Shown: piece after piece, positions 28,541 to 37,534 of the stretch
How positions within the stretch are numbered: the first letter of the stretch is position 1
Layout: each line of letters begins with the position of its first letter
DNA from: Fulvivirga sp.
GTDB taxonomy: Bacteria > Bacteroidota > Bacteroidia > Cytophagales > Cyclobacteriaceae
DNA length: 56,316 nucleotides
Direction: 5' to 3'
Assembly (NCBI GenBank): GCA_028280565.1
Contig: JANQLQ010000272.1
Coordinates: 1-56,316, forward strand
Notes under the pieces: generated by a model
Database searches by the model: none
Told to the model about the DNA's origin: nothing
The model's input: the letters and a program-made list of their open reading frames with translations, nothing else
Position numbers and translations under genes: made by a program

Positions 28541-28860
28541 CCAACCCACCCTGGTCGGAGGTTAAGCGTAGCGGTCCTCCGACCTAAACCCCGGAAGAGC
28601 GTCCGCTCGATCTATCTCGTCAATGCCCTCTTTTCAAAAAGGATGGGATCATTCTTCCAACAACGAGTCTACCGCGAAAAAAAGTGGCCATAATGATTTA
28701 AACGGGAGGATGGATTTCGAATTAATGTAGCAGCCTCCCTGCTTTTAAGTGTACGATCAAAGGCCATTTACGAGCGGACGCTCTCTCCATTCATTGAGTC
28801 GTAGGACCGCTACGCTTAACCTACGACTAGGGAGGGGGTCCCCCGACTAGGGTGGGGTAG
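28541..28860. repeat. Inverted-repeat element with nested hairpins, ~320 bp
   Basis: Left-arm blocks recur inverted on the right, in mirrored order: CAACCCACCCTGGTCGG at 28542-28558 against CCGACTAGGGTGGGGTAG at 28843-28860; GTTAAGCGTAGCGGTCCT at 28561-28578 against AGGACCGCTACGCTTAAC at 28803-28820; and AGAGCGTCCGCTCG at 28596-28609 against CGAGCGGACGCTCT at 28771-28784. The GTCGGAGG...CCTCCGAC and GTCGTAGG...CCTACGAC units also fold on themselves. The core (28610-28770) encodes no recognisable protein. A non-autonomous mobile element is the simplest reading. Confidence 0.7.
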
Positions 28861-28879
28861 TTTTCGCTAGTGAGCTTGG

Positions 28880-28965
28880 TGTGCCTTAGTGCATTCGTGC
28901 CTTGGTGGTGAAGCTTCCCCCGGCCACCAAAGCACTAAAGCTCAAAGAATCACTAAGGGGTCTTT
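28880..28965. repeat. Dispersed palindromic repeat, copy 1
   Basis: GTGCCTTGGTGG is followed closely by CCACCAAAGCAC, an 11-of-12 inverted match, flanked by outer arms CCTTAGTG and CACTAAGG. A diverged copy with the same order of words ('cttagcatatttgcacctggttggcgaagcttccc' region, then 'aagctcaaagaatcac') is at 42925-43010. The matching middle and tail in two places show a dispersed family. Confidence 0.65.
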
Positions 28966-29228
28966 TTTACTATTCATCTAGCCTCATTCTTATATCGAAC
29001 TCACGCTATTAACCAAAAGATTTTTGTGATGTAATGCTATAATTGTTTTTTAACGAAAATTAAAAATTTAATGGTTATCAATGTTTTATGATGGGGAGGT
29101 GTAGACTGGAGACAAAGAGAATAAATAAAAAATAACGATAAGCCAAATTGTCACAAATCATGGCCGGGCTGTTGCCATCCTAAAATTCCGATTTGCTGGT
29201 CAGTCATCCTGTGAGCCTTGGATGGTGG

Positions 29229-29293
29229 AATACTTCAATTAGGAAAAAACCTTTTTATTGACTTTCTTTACAATACTTCAAATAGGAAAAAAC
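29229..29293 (+). promoter_or_regulatory. Pair of 22-nt direct repeats before PadR start, candidate operator
   Basis: The words at 29229-29250 and 29272-29293 share AATACTTCAA, then T or A, then TAGGAAAAAAC, with one mismatch in 22 positions and starts 43 nt apart (about four helical turns). The second copy ends one base before the PadR ATG and contains its AGGA ribosome-binding region. Autorepression by PadR-family proteins is well established. Assigning these words as its operator is inference from position and symmetry of spacing. Confidence 0.5.
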
Positions 29294-29294
29294 T

Positions 29295-29642
29295 ATGGGA
29301 AAGTATCAAATTGGTGAATTCGAAGAGATAGTAATGCTTACTGTAGCCATCTTGCATGGAAATGCCTACGGGATCAGCATAAAGCAACAAATAGAGGAAA
29401 CACAAGGTCGTAAAGTAAGTGTTGGAGCTTTACAATCATGCCTGCAGCGATTGGAAAAAAAGGGGTATCTAAAATCTAGGGAGGGAGAAGCTACCACGAT
29501 ACGCGGAGGCCGTCCTAAAAAGTATGTTGAAATAACCGCCGCTGGCAAGCAGGCACTTGCCACGACTCGCGAGATACGAAATAGGCTTTGGGAGGCAATA
29601 CCACGGGTAGTACTCGATATGAAGTTCACGGTCTACTCATGA
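29295..29642 (+). CDS. PadR-family transcriptional regulator
   Basis: 115 aa, the typical length of the short PadR class. It shows the winged-helix pattern 'FEEIVMLTVAILHGNAYGIS', 'GALQSCLQRLEKKGYL' and the wing 'RGGRPKKYVEITAAGKQAL', which is diagnostic for the family. Its TGA overlaps the ATG of the permease gene (ATGA at 29639-29642), so the pair is translationally coupled. PadR proteins commonly repress an adjacent transporter until a ligand binds. The two direct repeats just upstream may be its own binding sites. The effector cannot be inferred. Confidence 0.93.
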   Translation: MGKYQIGEFEEIVMLTVAILHGNAYGISIKQQIEETQGRKVSVGALQSCLQRLEKKGYLKSREGEATTIRGGRPKKYVEITAAGKQALATTREIRNRLWEAIPRVVLDMKFTVYS

Positions 29643-32224
29643 TCACTCCTCCAAAAATTCCTTCTCGATTCTTTCGATGGTTTTGCCGGCGCGACCTGCT
29701 AAAGTACCTGGAAGGTGATCTTACAGAACTATATCAAGATCTTATTCATACCAAAAGCAGAAGACGTGCCAACTGGTTGTTTCTTGTCGAAGTACTAAAA
29801 CTCTTTCGTCCCGGCATTGTACGGTCTATTGAATATACCCCAATTAAAACGTTTAATCTCATGTTCAAGCATCACATTTTCTTAGCCTTACGGAATTTCA
29901 AAAAGCACCGCGCTTCTTTTCTTATTAATTTAACCGGTCTTACAACAGGTTTTACCTGTGCACTCTTCATCTTATTGTGGGTAAGGGACGAATTAAGCGT
30001 GAATAAATTCCATGAGAACGATGATCACCTATACCGTGTCATGGAGATCCAAACCTATGCAAATGATCGACTGGCCACCAATGCCACCCCCGGGGTCTTG
30101 GCAGAGAACCTAAAAGTAGATTTCCCAGGGATTAAATATGCCTCAGGTACGTCTAGGATAAGGGAGTCCCAGCTTTCCTTTGACAACCAATCCTACAAGG
30201 AAATTGGGTTGCATGTAGATACAGATTTCTTAAAGATGTTCTCTTATCCACTGAAAATTGGCAATGTAGCGACGGTGCTGGCAGATAAATCCTCGATGTG
30301 TATCTCCGAAAGCCTGGCCACTACGCTGTTTGGGAACGTAGCATCGGCGATAGGTAAGACGATCCGCTACGAGGAAAATAGGGATTTTGTTGTGAGTGGG
30401 GTATTGGAAGATGTTCCTGCCAACTCTACCTTACAGTTTGATTACCTGTTACCTTATGAAGTGTACAAAGAGGAAAATCAATGGGTAACGGAATGGGGAA
30501 ATAATGGGCCACATACTTTTGTTATGCTGCACCCAGGGGTAGATCCAGGCGAAGTAACCTCGAAAATAGCCAACTATGTCAATGAAAAAAACGAGGATAG
30601 GAATACAGTCGAACTTTTCTTAAAAAAGTATTCGGAGCAATATCTATTCGGTAATTTCACCGATGGTTACCCGGATGGTGGACGCATCACGTATGTACGT
30701 CTCTTTATCCTTATCGCCGTCATATTGCTGGTGATCGCATGTATCAATTTTATGAACCTTTCCACTGCGGCTGCTTCTAAACGCGCTAAGGAAGTTGGTG
30801 TAAGAAAGGCTATAGGCGCCCAGCGTAAAATATTGATCTACCAGTACCTGGTCGAATCTTGGCTTATAGCATTGTTTGCCGCTCTTGTGGCCGTAATACT
30901 TGCTTTTTTGCTATTGCCACATTTTAATGAGGTCACAGGAAAATCTATGAGCTTGGGGTTATCCTGGGTAAATACCGGGTTGATCTTAGCAGTGGTTTTT
31001 ATTTGTGGATTACTTGCAGGCAGCTATCCTGCGGTTTACTTAACCCATTTCAATCCTACCGTGATCTTTAAAGGAGATATCAAAACCTCTCTTGGCGAGT
31101 TATGGGTGCGCAAAGGACTGGTGATATTCCAGTTTACAGTTACCATTGCCTTGATGATTGGTGTGATAATGGTTCATAAACAAATTCGCTATGCTTTTAA
31201 TAAGAACTTAGGTTACGATCGTGAAAATGTGGTTGTTTTTCGCCAGGATGGAAGTATTCCGAATAAACGTGAAGTATTTTTCAATAAACTTCGGTCAACT
31301 CCCGGGGTGGTGAGTGCGAGTAGCTCAAGCCACAATATGATACAACAGATGACATCTACCACAGGGCTGGAATGGGAAGGTAAGCCAACGGATGAAGAAG
31401 TCATCTTCGAGAATGTCCGGGTAGATGAGGATTTTCTTAAAACCCTGGATATGAAGCTTGTTTCAGGCCGGTGGTTTAGCAAAGAATTTGGCGCCGACAC
31501 CACTCGGGTTGTTATCAACGAATCCGCGCTCCAGGTGATGGGGTTTAATGCCGAGGAAGTTATCGGAAAGCGTGTACGACTTTGGGATCGGTATGATCTA
31601 CAGGTTATCGGGGTACTCCGGGATTTTCATTATGAATCTATCCATACCAAAGTAAGTCCTTCCTTCTTCTGGCCACAAGACAGGCGCCTGCGTTATGTGG
31701 TGGTTCGACTAGCGCCAGGTAGGCAATCCGAGACTTTAAGCGCCATACAACGACTATATTCATCCTTTAACCCAGGGTTCATCTTTGACTACGCCTTTTT
31801 GGATAGTAGCTATCAACAGCTTTATACTGCTGAACAGCAAGTGAGTAAATTATCCACCTATTTTTCAGCGGTGACGATCCTGGTCTCTTGCCTGGGACTC
31901 TTTGGGTTAGCAGCCTTCACTGTTCAAAGCAGGACCAAAGAGATTGGCATACGAAAAGTTTTGGGAGCCTCTTCGGGGCGTATTGTACTGGTGCTATCTG
32001 CCTCCTTCACCAAACTCGTCGGAATAGCTGTCCTGGTTTCCTTACCCATATCTTACTATGCAGTGGCTGCCTGGTTGGATTCATTTGCCTATAAAACAAG
32101 TATGAGCTTGTGGGTGTTTGGTGCAGCTGGCCTATTATCATTACTCATCGCCTGGGTTACTGTAAGTAGCCAGGCACTGAAAGCCGCTCACATCAACCCT
32201 TCTCAAACGTTGAAGCAGGAGTAA
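29639..32224 (+). CDS. ABC transporter permease, FtsX/MacB type with permease prefix domain
   Basis: 861 aa from the ATG at 29639 that overlaps the PadR stop; an earlier in-frame start inside padR is less likely. Residues ~1-70 form the 'permease prefix' seen in Bacteroidota proteins encoded beside PadR ('RFFRWFCRRDLLKYLEGDL'). Two MacB-like periplasmic halves alternate with membrane blocks: a first TM near 92-112, three TMs around 355-480 including 'EVGVRKAIGAQR', a second-half TM near 500, and three TMs near 740-845 including 'EIGIRKVLGASSG'. The duplicated 'R-K-x-(I/L)-G-A' coupling motif marks the FtsX cytoplasmic loop. No ATPase gene is adjacent, so an ATPase encoded elsewhere must serve it. 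Likely role: envelope stress, lipid or antibiotic export-type mechanotransmission. Confidence 0.92.
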   Translation: MITPPKIPSRFFRWFCRRDLLKYLEGDLTELYQDLIHTKSRRRANWLFLVEVLKLFRPGIVRSIEYTPIKTFNLMFKHHIFLALRNFKKHRASFLINLTGLTTGFTCALFILLWVRDELSVNKFHENDDHLYRVMEIQTYANDRLATNATPGVLAENLKVDFPGIKYASGTSRIRESQLSFDNQSYKEIGLHVDTDFLKMFSYPLKIGNVATVLADKSSMCISESLATTLFGNVASAIGKTIRYEENRDFVVSGVLEDVPANSTLQFDYLLPYEVYKEENQWVTEWGNNGPHTFVMLHPGVDPGEVTSKIANYVNEKNEDRNTVELFLKKYSEQYLFGNFTDGYPDGGRITYVRLFILIAVILLVIACINFMNLSTAAASKRAKEVGVRKAIGAQRKILIYQYLVESWLIALFAALVAVILAFLLLPHFNEVTGKSMSLGLSWVNTGLILAVVFICGLLAGSYPAVYLTHFNPTVIFKGDIKTSLGELWVRKGLVIFQFTVTIALMIGVIMVHKQIRYAFNKNLGYDRENVVVFRQDGSIPNKREVFFNKLRSTPGVVSASSSSHNMIQQMTSTTGLEWEGKPTDEEVIFENVRVDEDFLKTLDMKLVSGRWFSKEFGADTTRVVINESALQVMGFNAEEVIGKRVRLWDRYDLQVIGVLRDFHYESIHTKVSPSFFWPQDRRLRYVVVRLAPGRQSETLSAIQRLYSSFNPGFIFDYAFLDSSYQQLYTAEQQVSKLSTYFSAVTILVSCLGLFGLAAFTVQSRTKEIGIRKVLGASSGRIVLVLSASFTKLVGIAVLVSLPISYYAVAAWLDSFAYKTSMSLWVFGAAGLLSLLIAWVTVSSQALKAAHINPSQTLKQE

Positions 32225-32693
32225 CCTGTATTCTATTTAATAACCTCAACTCGATTTAAAATCATGGCAGTCTAGGCTTAGCATGAGGTTTAGCATACTT
32301 TCACAGTCTTTAAACTGGGGATTAACTTCCGTTCTACGACAAAGTAGATTCTCCCAAAGGGATCCCACGGGGCGGCTCTCGCCATTAGCCTTCCCACAGC
32401 CACCGACGCGGAATGACGTTCATTTTTTAATCGAGTCCAGGTTAATACTATATTTTATACTGCCTTTGAGTCGGATTTAGATTTTGTATCAAATGATATG
32501 AGCTATCTGGTAACGGGTAGCTTATTTTCAATGTATCAATGATCGATTGGGTTTAGCGCATAAACAGGAAGTGATGATGGCTGATGAATGCTATGATATC
32601 TCATTCTTAGTTTTAAACACAAACTCCATAGATTCGATTAATAATGTTCCGGGGTTGGTTCTGACCTTTGTTTTGAACAAAGACTAGGAAGAA
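32225..32693. other. Spacer between permease and cupin gene
   Basis: 469 bp with no convincing gene: the open stretches are short and have no recognisable protein features. An AGGAAG ribosome-binding-like sequence sits just before the cupin ATG at 32694. No strong terminator hairpin was found after the permease stop. Confidence 0.4.
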
Positions 32694-33269
32694 ATGCATA
32701 CAAAACTTAGAAGTAACCCTACGAGAAGAAAAGAAATATACGCATCGGGCTTACACAACTTGGCTAAGGCACTCATTGTTTTTGCTATTGTCAGTTTGTC
32801 CAGGGGAAGTATTCTTGCACAGGCTTCAAAAACCATGCAGACTAATAATGAGAGGAATGGGCAATTGGTAATTATGCCCTTTGGTGATGCACTTGACTGC
32901 AATTTCCACCCACTCCATGAAGATAAACCTAATGGGCCTCAACTGTATGTTTTAGAAGGCGATCCGGCCAGCGGACCTTCTTTGACCTTGTTCAGGTATG
33001 GACAAAACTACTCCGGGAGTGGTAGGCTGCACAATCATACGCATAATTATAGCCTCTGGCTTATTGAAGGGGCAATGAAACATTGGGATACAAGCGGCAG
33101 TGAGGAAACGGCGACCATCCTTACGCCAGGATCGTATTTATATCAACCCGCTGATGAGCTTCATGCTGCGAACTGCTTATCGAAGCGTTGTACGGCCTAC
33201 GTGATATTTGACGGACCTATTGAAACAAGCTTTCCTAAAAATAAAAACATGAACACAGAAGACAATTAA
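32694..33269 (+). CDS. Secreted cupin-domain protein
   Basis: 191 aa with an N-terminal hydrophobic segment ('LAKALIVFAIVSLSRGSILA') that looks like an uncleaved or late-starting signal sequence. The body is one cupin barrel. The first metal-binding motif has H113, H115 and H117 ('RLHNHTHNYSLWLIEGAM') with a Trp/Glu pair downstream. The second motif region is 'PADELHAANC', supplying a further His. The function could be a small-molecule oxygenase, isomerase or sugar-binding protein; the sequence does not decide. It precedes the NmrA-like gene by ~40 nt in the same direction, so co-transcription is likely. Confidence 0.8.
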   Translation: MHTKLRSNPTRRKEIYASGLHNLAKALIVFAIVSLSRGSILAQASKTMQTNNERNGQLVIMPFGDALDCNFHPLHEDKPNGPQLYVLEGDPASGPSLTLFRYGQNYSGSGRLHNHTHNYSLWLIEGAMKHWDTSGSEETATILTPGSYLYQPADELHAANCLSKRCTAYVIFDGPIETSFPKNKNMNTEDN

Positions 33270-33311
33270 CACCATCGTCTGCAAGAGTATACCATATAAA
33301 ATAAGGTAGAA

Positions 33312-34211
33312 ATGAAAATTATATTGACAGGTTCAATAGGACATATTGGGAAGCCTTTAACAGGGAAGTTGATCGAACAAGGACACGCGGTGACTGTGAT
33401 CAGTAGTAACCCGGAAAGGAGTAAAGAAATCTCGGCATTAGGAGCTACTCCTGCTATTGGTAAATTACAAGACACGGACTTTTTGGCCTCTACTTTTAAA
33501 GGGGCTGATTTGGTTTATACCATGGTTCCACCGGCTAATTATTTCGACCATGAGTTGGACTTACTTGGGTATTTTATAGAACTTGGGAATAGTTTTGTAG
33601 ATGCCTTAATGCGATCGGAAATTAAACGTGTCGTAAACCTCAGCAGTATTGGTGCACACTTGGAGAAGGGGAACGGAATTTTAGAAGGCACCTATCATGT
33701 AGAGAATAGACTGGATAGTCTACCTGGCGACGTGGCGGTCACTCATGTGAGACCGGTGGAGATTTACTATAATCTCTTTCAGTATATCGATATGGTCAAG
33801 AACCAGGGGGTTATGGCAAGCAACTTGGCAGAAGATGACCTGAACGCATGGGTTTCCATTGAGGATATTGTTGATCGTATCGTAGAAGAAATCAACATTC
33901 CTGCTACAGGACGAAAGGCCTTGTACGTTGCAGGTGAAGAGGTGACTTACAAAGAATTAGCGAGTACTTTAGGTTCAGCGATCGGAAAGCCTAACTTGAA
34001 ATGGGTACAAATTACAGACGATCAGCTGCGAGAAAGTTTGGTAAAGGTGGGAATGCAACCAAAAATAGCCGAGAAAATGACAGAAATGTATGCGGCCATC
34101 CGCAGTGGATTATTGTATGAACACTACAACCAGGATAAACCACAAACCTTTGGGAAAGTGAAATTGAGAGATTTTGCCGGGGACTTTGCAACTGCTTATC
34201 AAAAAGCTTAG
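33312..34211 (+). CDS. NmrA-like NAD(P)-binding oxidoreductase
   Basis: 299 aa, an atypical short-chain dehydrogenase. The dinucleotide-binding motif is at the extreme N-terminus ('ILTGSIGHIGKPL', GxxGxxG pattern), followed by beta-2 'AVTVISSNPERS', 'KGADLVYTMVPP' and 'VVNLSSIGAH'. The classic YxxxK is not clear, as is usual in the NmrA/QOR2-like branch, whose members act as redox sensors or quinone reductases. It ends 26 nt before an AraC-type regulator in the same orientation. The pairing with AraC suggests a small regulated detoxification unit; this is inference. Confidence 0.87.
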   Translation: MKIILTGSIGHIGKPLTGKLIEQGHAVTVISSNPERSKEISALGATPAIGKLQDTDFLASTFKGADLVYTMVPPANYFDHELDLLGYFIELGNSFVDALMRSEIKRVVNLSSIGAHLEKGNGILEGTYHVENRLDSLPGDVAVTHVRPVEIYYNLFQYIDMVKNQGVMASNLAEDDLNAWVSIEDIVDRIVEEINIPATGRKALYVAGEEVTYKELASTLGSAIGKPNLKWVQITDDQLRESLVKVGMQPKIAEKMTEMYAAIRSGLLYEHYNQDKPQTFGKVKLRDFAGDFATAYQKA

Positions 34212-34237
34212 CTCGCCATTAGTTATAACCTGGAAAC

Positions 34238-35176
34238 ATGCCTGTAGAACTGCACCATATAAAGACCATAAACCAGTACCATAAGATCCGTGGTTTAGGC
34301 AAACCTGTGCACCCCCTGGTCAGCATTGTAGATTATAGCCAGGTAAAAGTGCCCGAAGAAGATCGCTTTAAAAACTGGATCTTTGACTTTTACTTGGTGG
34401 CCCTAAAGCGAAATTTTGATCATGAATTCAAGATGAAGTATGGTCAGAATCAATACGATTATGATGAAGGGGTCATGTTTTTCCTAGCGCCAGGGCAACT
34501 TTTTGGTGTCCAGGGGGATGGGAAAGAACCATCTCAAAAATCAGGATGGATGTTGCTCGTCCACCCTGATTTTTTGTATGGAACATCACTAGCGAAAACG
34601 ATTAAAAACTACGATTTTTTCAAGTACTCTATTCATGAGGCACTTTTTTTATCTGAACGAGAGGAGCAGGCATTAAATACGATCATTGCAAACATAGAAC
34701 AGGAATATCAATCTGTTATCGATAAGCACAGTCAACAGATCATTGTCTCCCTCATGGATACACTGTTGGCCTACTCCAATCGTTTCTACGAACGCCAATT
34801 CATCACACGCAAACCCATGAATCATCGTATCCTGGAAAAGTTTGAGGAAATACTCGACGAGTATTTTAGAAGTGAAAACTTCATAGAGCATGGGATGCTA
34901 TCGGTAACGGATATTGCAGACCAGTTAAACTTAACTCCTAATTACTTAAGCTCCTTGCTGAAACATTTGACAGGTCAGTCCACCCAATATTATATCCATA
35001 ACAAGTTGATTGATGCTGCGAAAGAAAAACTTTCTACCACAGATCTATCGGTAAGCCAAATTGCATATCAATTAGGGTTTGACTATCCACAATCCTTCAG
35101 CAAATTGTTTAGATCAAAGACCAACCAGTCACCATTGGAATTCAGGAAATCACTTAACTTACGTTCAATCCGTTAA
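34238..35176 (+). CDS. AraC-family transcriptional regulator
   Basis: 312 aa. The N-terminal ~190 residues form an AraC-type ligand-binding region with beta-rich content ('YDYDEGVMFFLAPGQLFGVQ'). The C-terminal double helix-turn-helix is at ~215-308 ('SVTDIADQLNLTPNYLSSLLKHLTG' region and 'LSVSQIAYQLGFDYPQSFSK'), ending with the usual 'QSPLEFRK'. It lies 26 nt downstream of the NmrA-like gene and probably shares its transcript. Ligand unknown. Confidence 0.92.
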   Translation: MPVELHHIKTINQYHKIRGLGKPVHPLVSIVDYSQVKVPEEDRFKNWIFDFYLVALKRNFDHEFKMKYGQNQYDYDEGVMFFLAPGQLFGVQGDGKEPSQKSGWMLLVHPDFLYGTSLAKTIKNYDFFKYSIHEALFLSEREEQALNTIIANIEQEYQSVIDKHSQQIIVSLMDTLLAYSNRFYERQFITRKPMNHRILEKFEEILDEYFRSENFIEHGMLSVTDIADQLNLTPNYLSSLLKHLTGQSTQYYIHNKLIDAAKEKLSTTDLSVSQIAYQLGFDYPQSFSKLFRSKTNQSPLEFRKSLNLRSIR

Positions 35177-35286
35177 CTTTAGCATAGTTTCCGTTGACCG
35201 AATTAGGTGCCGCTGCTGATAGGAGTACATGTGCTCAATTTACATCCATGAGCGGTGCTATTGCCAATATCCTGGCTACTGCCTTT

Positions 35287-35886
35287 TTAGTCGATGTAAT
35301 ACCTAACCATAGGTCGGTGTTTGGATGTTGTATCCACGATCTCAAACCCTGCTCTTTCAAATGATTTGTACAAACCAATCCAAGCAAAGGCATCTGGTAA
35401 TTTTTCTTGTGTCGGGATAGTAGGATAGGCTTCGATGATTTTGATCCCTTTTTCTTTGGCATACTTTACAAGTCCTTTTAATAGCGCTACAGATACTCCT
35501 TGTTTCCTAAAATCTTTTGCCACAAAGGTGCAAGGAACTGACCATACTTTGTTATCGTCAATGGGTTTGTGAACTCTTGACTTTTGAAGTCGAATGAAAT
35601 CTTCTCGTGGGGAAAATGCACACCAAGCAATTGGAATTTCTTCATAAAACCCGAGAAGTCCTGTGGGTTGATTGTCCCAAACCAGTTGTTTCATTGCATT
35701 TTTATTCCCATCATGCACTTTTCCTTCCTCATAATCTGCTTTGTTTAATCTAAAGTGCATACACCAACAGTATCCACAGCCTCCTTTCCCACCAAACATT
35801 TCGACAAATTTGTTCCAGTTGTCTTTCGTCAAGGGTTCAAATCTTAACTCTTCAAGAAAACTATTCTCCATTTTCTGCTTTGTCAT
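35287..35886 (-). CDS. GNAT-family N-acetyltransferase
   Basis: 199 aa. It has the GNAT core: 'VPCTFVAKDFRKQGVSVALL' is motif A with the acetyl-CoA pyrophosphate loop (R-K-Q-G-V-S), followed by 'YAKEKGIKIIEAYP' and a C-terminal 'GLYKSFERAGFEIVD', the motif B arrangement. A Cys-rich stretch near the start ('GCGYCWCMHF') is typical of one GNAT subgroup of unknown substrate. ATG at 35886 is chosen; an internal Met five codons later is equally possible. It is convergent with the AraC gene upstream in coordinates. Confidence 0.88.
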   Translation of the reverse strand: MTKQKMENSFLEELRFEPLTKDNWNKFVEMFGGKGGCGYCWCMHFRLNKADYEEGKVHDGNKNAMKQLVWDNQPTGLLGFYEEIPIAWCAFSPREDFIRLQKSRVHKPIDDNKVWSVPCTFVAKDFRKQGVSVALLKGLVKYAKEKGIKIIEAYPTIPTQEKLPDAFAWIGLYKSFERAGFEIVDTTSKHRPMVRYYID

Positions 35887-35907
35887 ATCATTCTATACGT
35901 TCTCTTA

Positions 35908-35990
35908 AACCCGGATCATGCCTTTGGATTCTATTCCAAGCTCAAACTATTTCAAACTTTCATAACGAATCCTAAGGCATGATCCGGGTT
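35908..35990. repeat. 83-bp palindrome between two minus-strand genes
   Basis: Arm AACCCGGATCATGCCTTTGG... at 35908-35931 is matched inverted at 35967-35990 (...CCTAAGGCATGATCCGGGTT) with 23 of 24 positions paired around a 35-nt loop. It is too long and lacks a T-run for a simple terminator, and both neighbours point the same way. A dispersed REP- or MITE-like element is more likely, though it could stop or stabilise transcripts. Confidence 0.7.
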
Positions 35991-36006
35991 AAATCACTAA
36001 ATACCC

Positions 36007-36414
36007 TTAATAATCATATCCTGGAGGGGTGATTTTGTTATGTCGAAGAAATAGAACAGCCTGTCCTCGGTGATGGGTTACATGATCAAGTGTTGCATTG
36101 AAGCCATACATGAGATCATCCGATATTTCGCTCTTATCTACGGTTTGTCGCAGCATATCATAACTTTCACCTAAGTACTTTAAGATAGCCTGTTTATTAC
36201 CTGGCGTTGCAGGTTCTATCCAGTCCGTCTTTATGTTCTTGATAACGCTAGAATCCCACCACTGGATGCCATACGCTATGTGATTTAATAGATCGCCAAA
36301 TTCCCAACTTTCACGGATTAGCTTAGTGTTGAATGCGTTTTCGGGCATGGCATCAGCTACGGCAAGTGTGTAATTTCTTGACTTTTTGAGAATGCTTAAA
36401 AGTCTTTCTTTCAT
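36007..36414 (-). CDS. DinB-like four-helix protein
   Basis: 135 aa from the ATG at 36414; a longer start at 36459 is possible but adds 15 non-conserved residues. The pattern is that of the DinB/YfiT superfamily: 'LLNHIAYGIQWW' in helix 2 and 'TLDHVTHHRGQAVLFLRHNK' in helix 4, giving the three His typical of the divalent-metal site. The ending 'ITPPGYDY' is also characteristic. Members of the superfamily are metal-dependent thiol S-transferases or unknown; the substrate here is not decidable. The AraC gene upstream on the same strand ends ~78 nt before the start, so the two may be one transcript. Confidence 0.87.
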   Translation of the reverse strand: MKERLLSILKKSRNYTLAVADAMPENAFNTKLIRESWEFGDLLNHIAYGIQWWDSSVIKNIKTDWIEPATPGNKQAILKYLGESYDMLRQTVDKSEISDDLMYGFNATLDHVTHHRGQAVLFLRHNKITPPGYDY

Positions 36415-36492
36415 TTTTTTAAAAATTAAGTCCTGTTGTGAAAGTAGGCTTGCCAGCAAAGAGCGACTTAAGGAATCTTGCTCTTTTGGAGA

Positions 36493-37338
36493 TCATTGTG
36501 AGTTTCTGTACGCAGCGGGGGAGATTCCGAATTTTTTAGAAAAGGAGGTCGTAAAATGTTCAATGCTATTAAAACCTGATTGCAATGCAATATCAATAAT
36601 TAACCCTGTTGTTTCTTTTATTAATAATTCTGAATTTTTCAATCTTACGGTTGTCAGAAATTGGTAGGGTGAGTACGATGTTACTTTTTTAAAAATACGA
36701 CTGAAATGAAAGGGACTCACATGACAGTGCCGAGCCAATTGCAAAAGTGAAATATCATTTTGATAATTCTTTAGCATATAGTCCTTTACATCTTCGATGG
36801 TAGTTAAATGATATTTTTTAAGATTTTGAGGCAGATGAAAATCTTGTTGATAATGGTCAACCTTACTGAATATATTCTCAATTATTTCAAGAACGATACT
36901 GTCCATCCTTAATTTTTCCGTTTCTTTTCTCCATATATTCGATAGTACATTTTTGTGAAGTACTTCTGCTTCTGGGTTTGTCTTTACAAGTGATGAATGG
37001 ATATCATTGTTAAACAGAAATTTTAACGAAGAGTACGACGCTACAATTTCATTATAAAAATTATTGGTGAAGTCAAAAATGGTGCATTGGTCAGGTATGG
37101 CATGTGCGTGGGTAACAGTTCTCTCATATCCTGGTTTTGTCACCAGGACACAACCCGTGTAGGAATCATGTGAATTTCTAAAAGTGTTAAAAAGAAAATT
37201 CCCTTTCCTAACAAAGCTAATACTGAATGATTCGCTGTATTCTGGTTTGGAAGTACGGCAGTCAATACATTTGCATTTGAAATCAAGGATTCGGTAAAAG
37301 TCTGATTTGTATAGTGTATGTATGTCGGCTTCAATCAT
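36493..37338 (-). CDS. AraC-family transcriptional regulator
   Basis: 281 aa. The N-terminal cupin-like region contains a Cys cluster ('KCKCIDCR') near residues 22-28 and 'RTVTHAHAIP' near 73-82, which may bind a metal or redox ligand. The C-terminal AraC double helix-turn-helix is at ~180-280 ('ISLLQLARHCHVSPFHFSRI' and 'IIDIALQSGFNSIEHFTTSF', ending 'FGISPAAYR'). It is upstream of the DinB-like gene on the same strand and divergent from alkA; the ~196-bp gap (37339-37534) must hold both promoters. Ligand and targets are unknown. Confidence 0.92.
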   Translation of the reverse strand: MIEADIHTLYKSDFYRILDFKCKCIDCRTSKPEYSESFSISFVRKGNFLFNTFRNSHDSYTGCVLVTKPGYERTVTHAHAIPDQCTIFDFTNNFYNEIVASYSSLKFLFNNDIHSSLVKTNPEAEVLHKNVLSNIWRKETEKLRMDSIVLEIIENIFSKVDHYQQDFHLPQNLKKYHLTTIEDVKDYMLKNYQNDISLLQLARHCHVSPFHFSRIFKKVTSYSPYQFLTTVRLKNSELLIKETTGLIIDIALQSGFNSIEHFTTSFSKKFGISPAAYRNSQ

Positions 37339-37534
37339 TTTCTATAGGTTCTGTTCCCCCATTAAAATCAATCATAAAACTTTAATATTCCTCCTACAAA
37401 CAGCCAGCCGGGCTTGAGGGCTGTACCTAAAGTCTAGATAAGATGTTAAATATCAAAACTTCCGTTTGTATTTTTATTGATGTCCGAAAAGCGCCAGTGG
37501 TTACGTTTTGCACTTATTAGTTTAGCTCGGTGAC

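Larger units (their letters stand above)
28499..29294. other. Repeat-rich spacer upstream of PadR
   Basis: No gene is seen. The stretch holds the ~320-bp inverted-repeat element (28541-28860), a dispersed palindrome (28880-28965) and, next to the PadR start, a pair of 22-nt direct repeats. The remaining ~250 bp (28970-29225) is AT-rich and probably includes the promoter of the PadR operon. Confidence 0.5.

Noticed and set aside
32283-32480. 65-codon plus-strand gene between permease and cupin
   Set aside because: No recognisable features and poor codon pattern; treated as non-coding.
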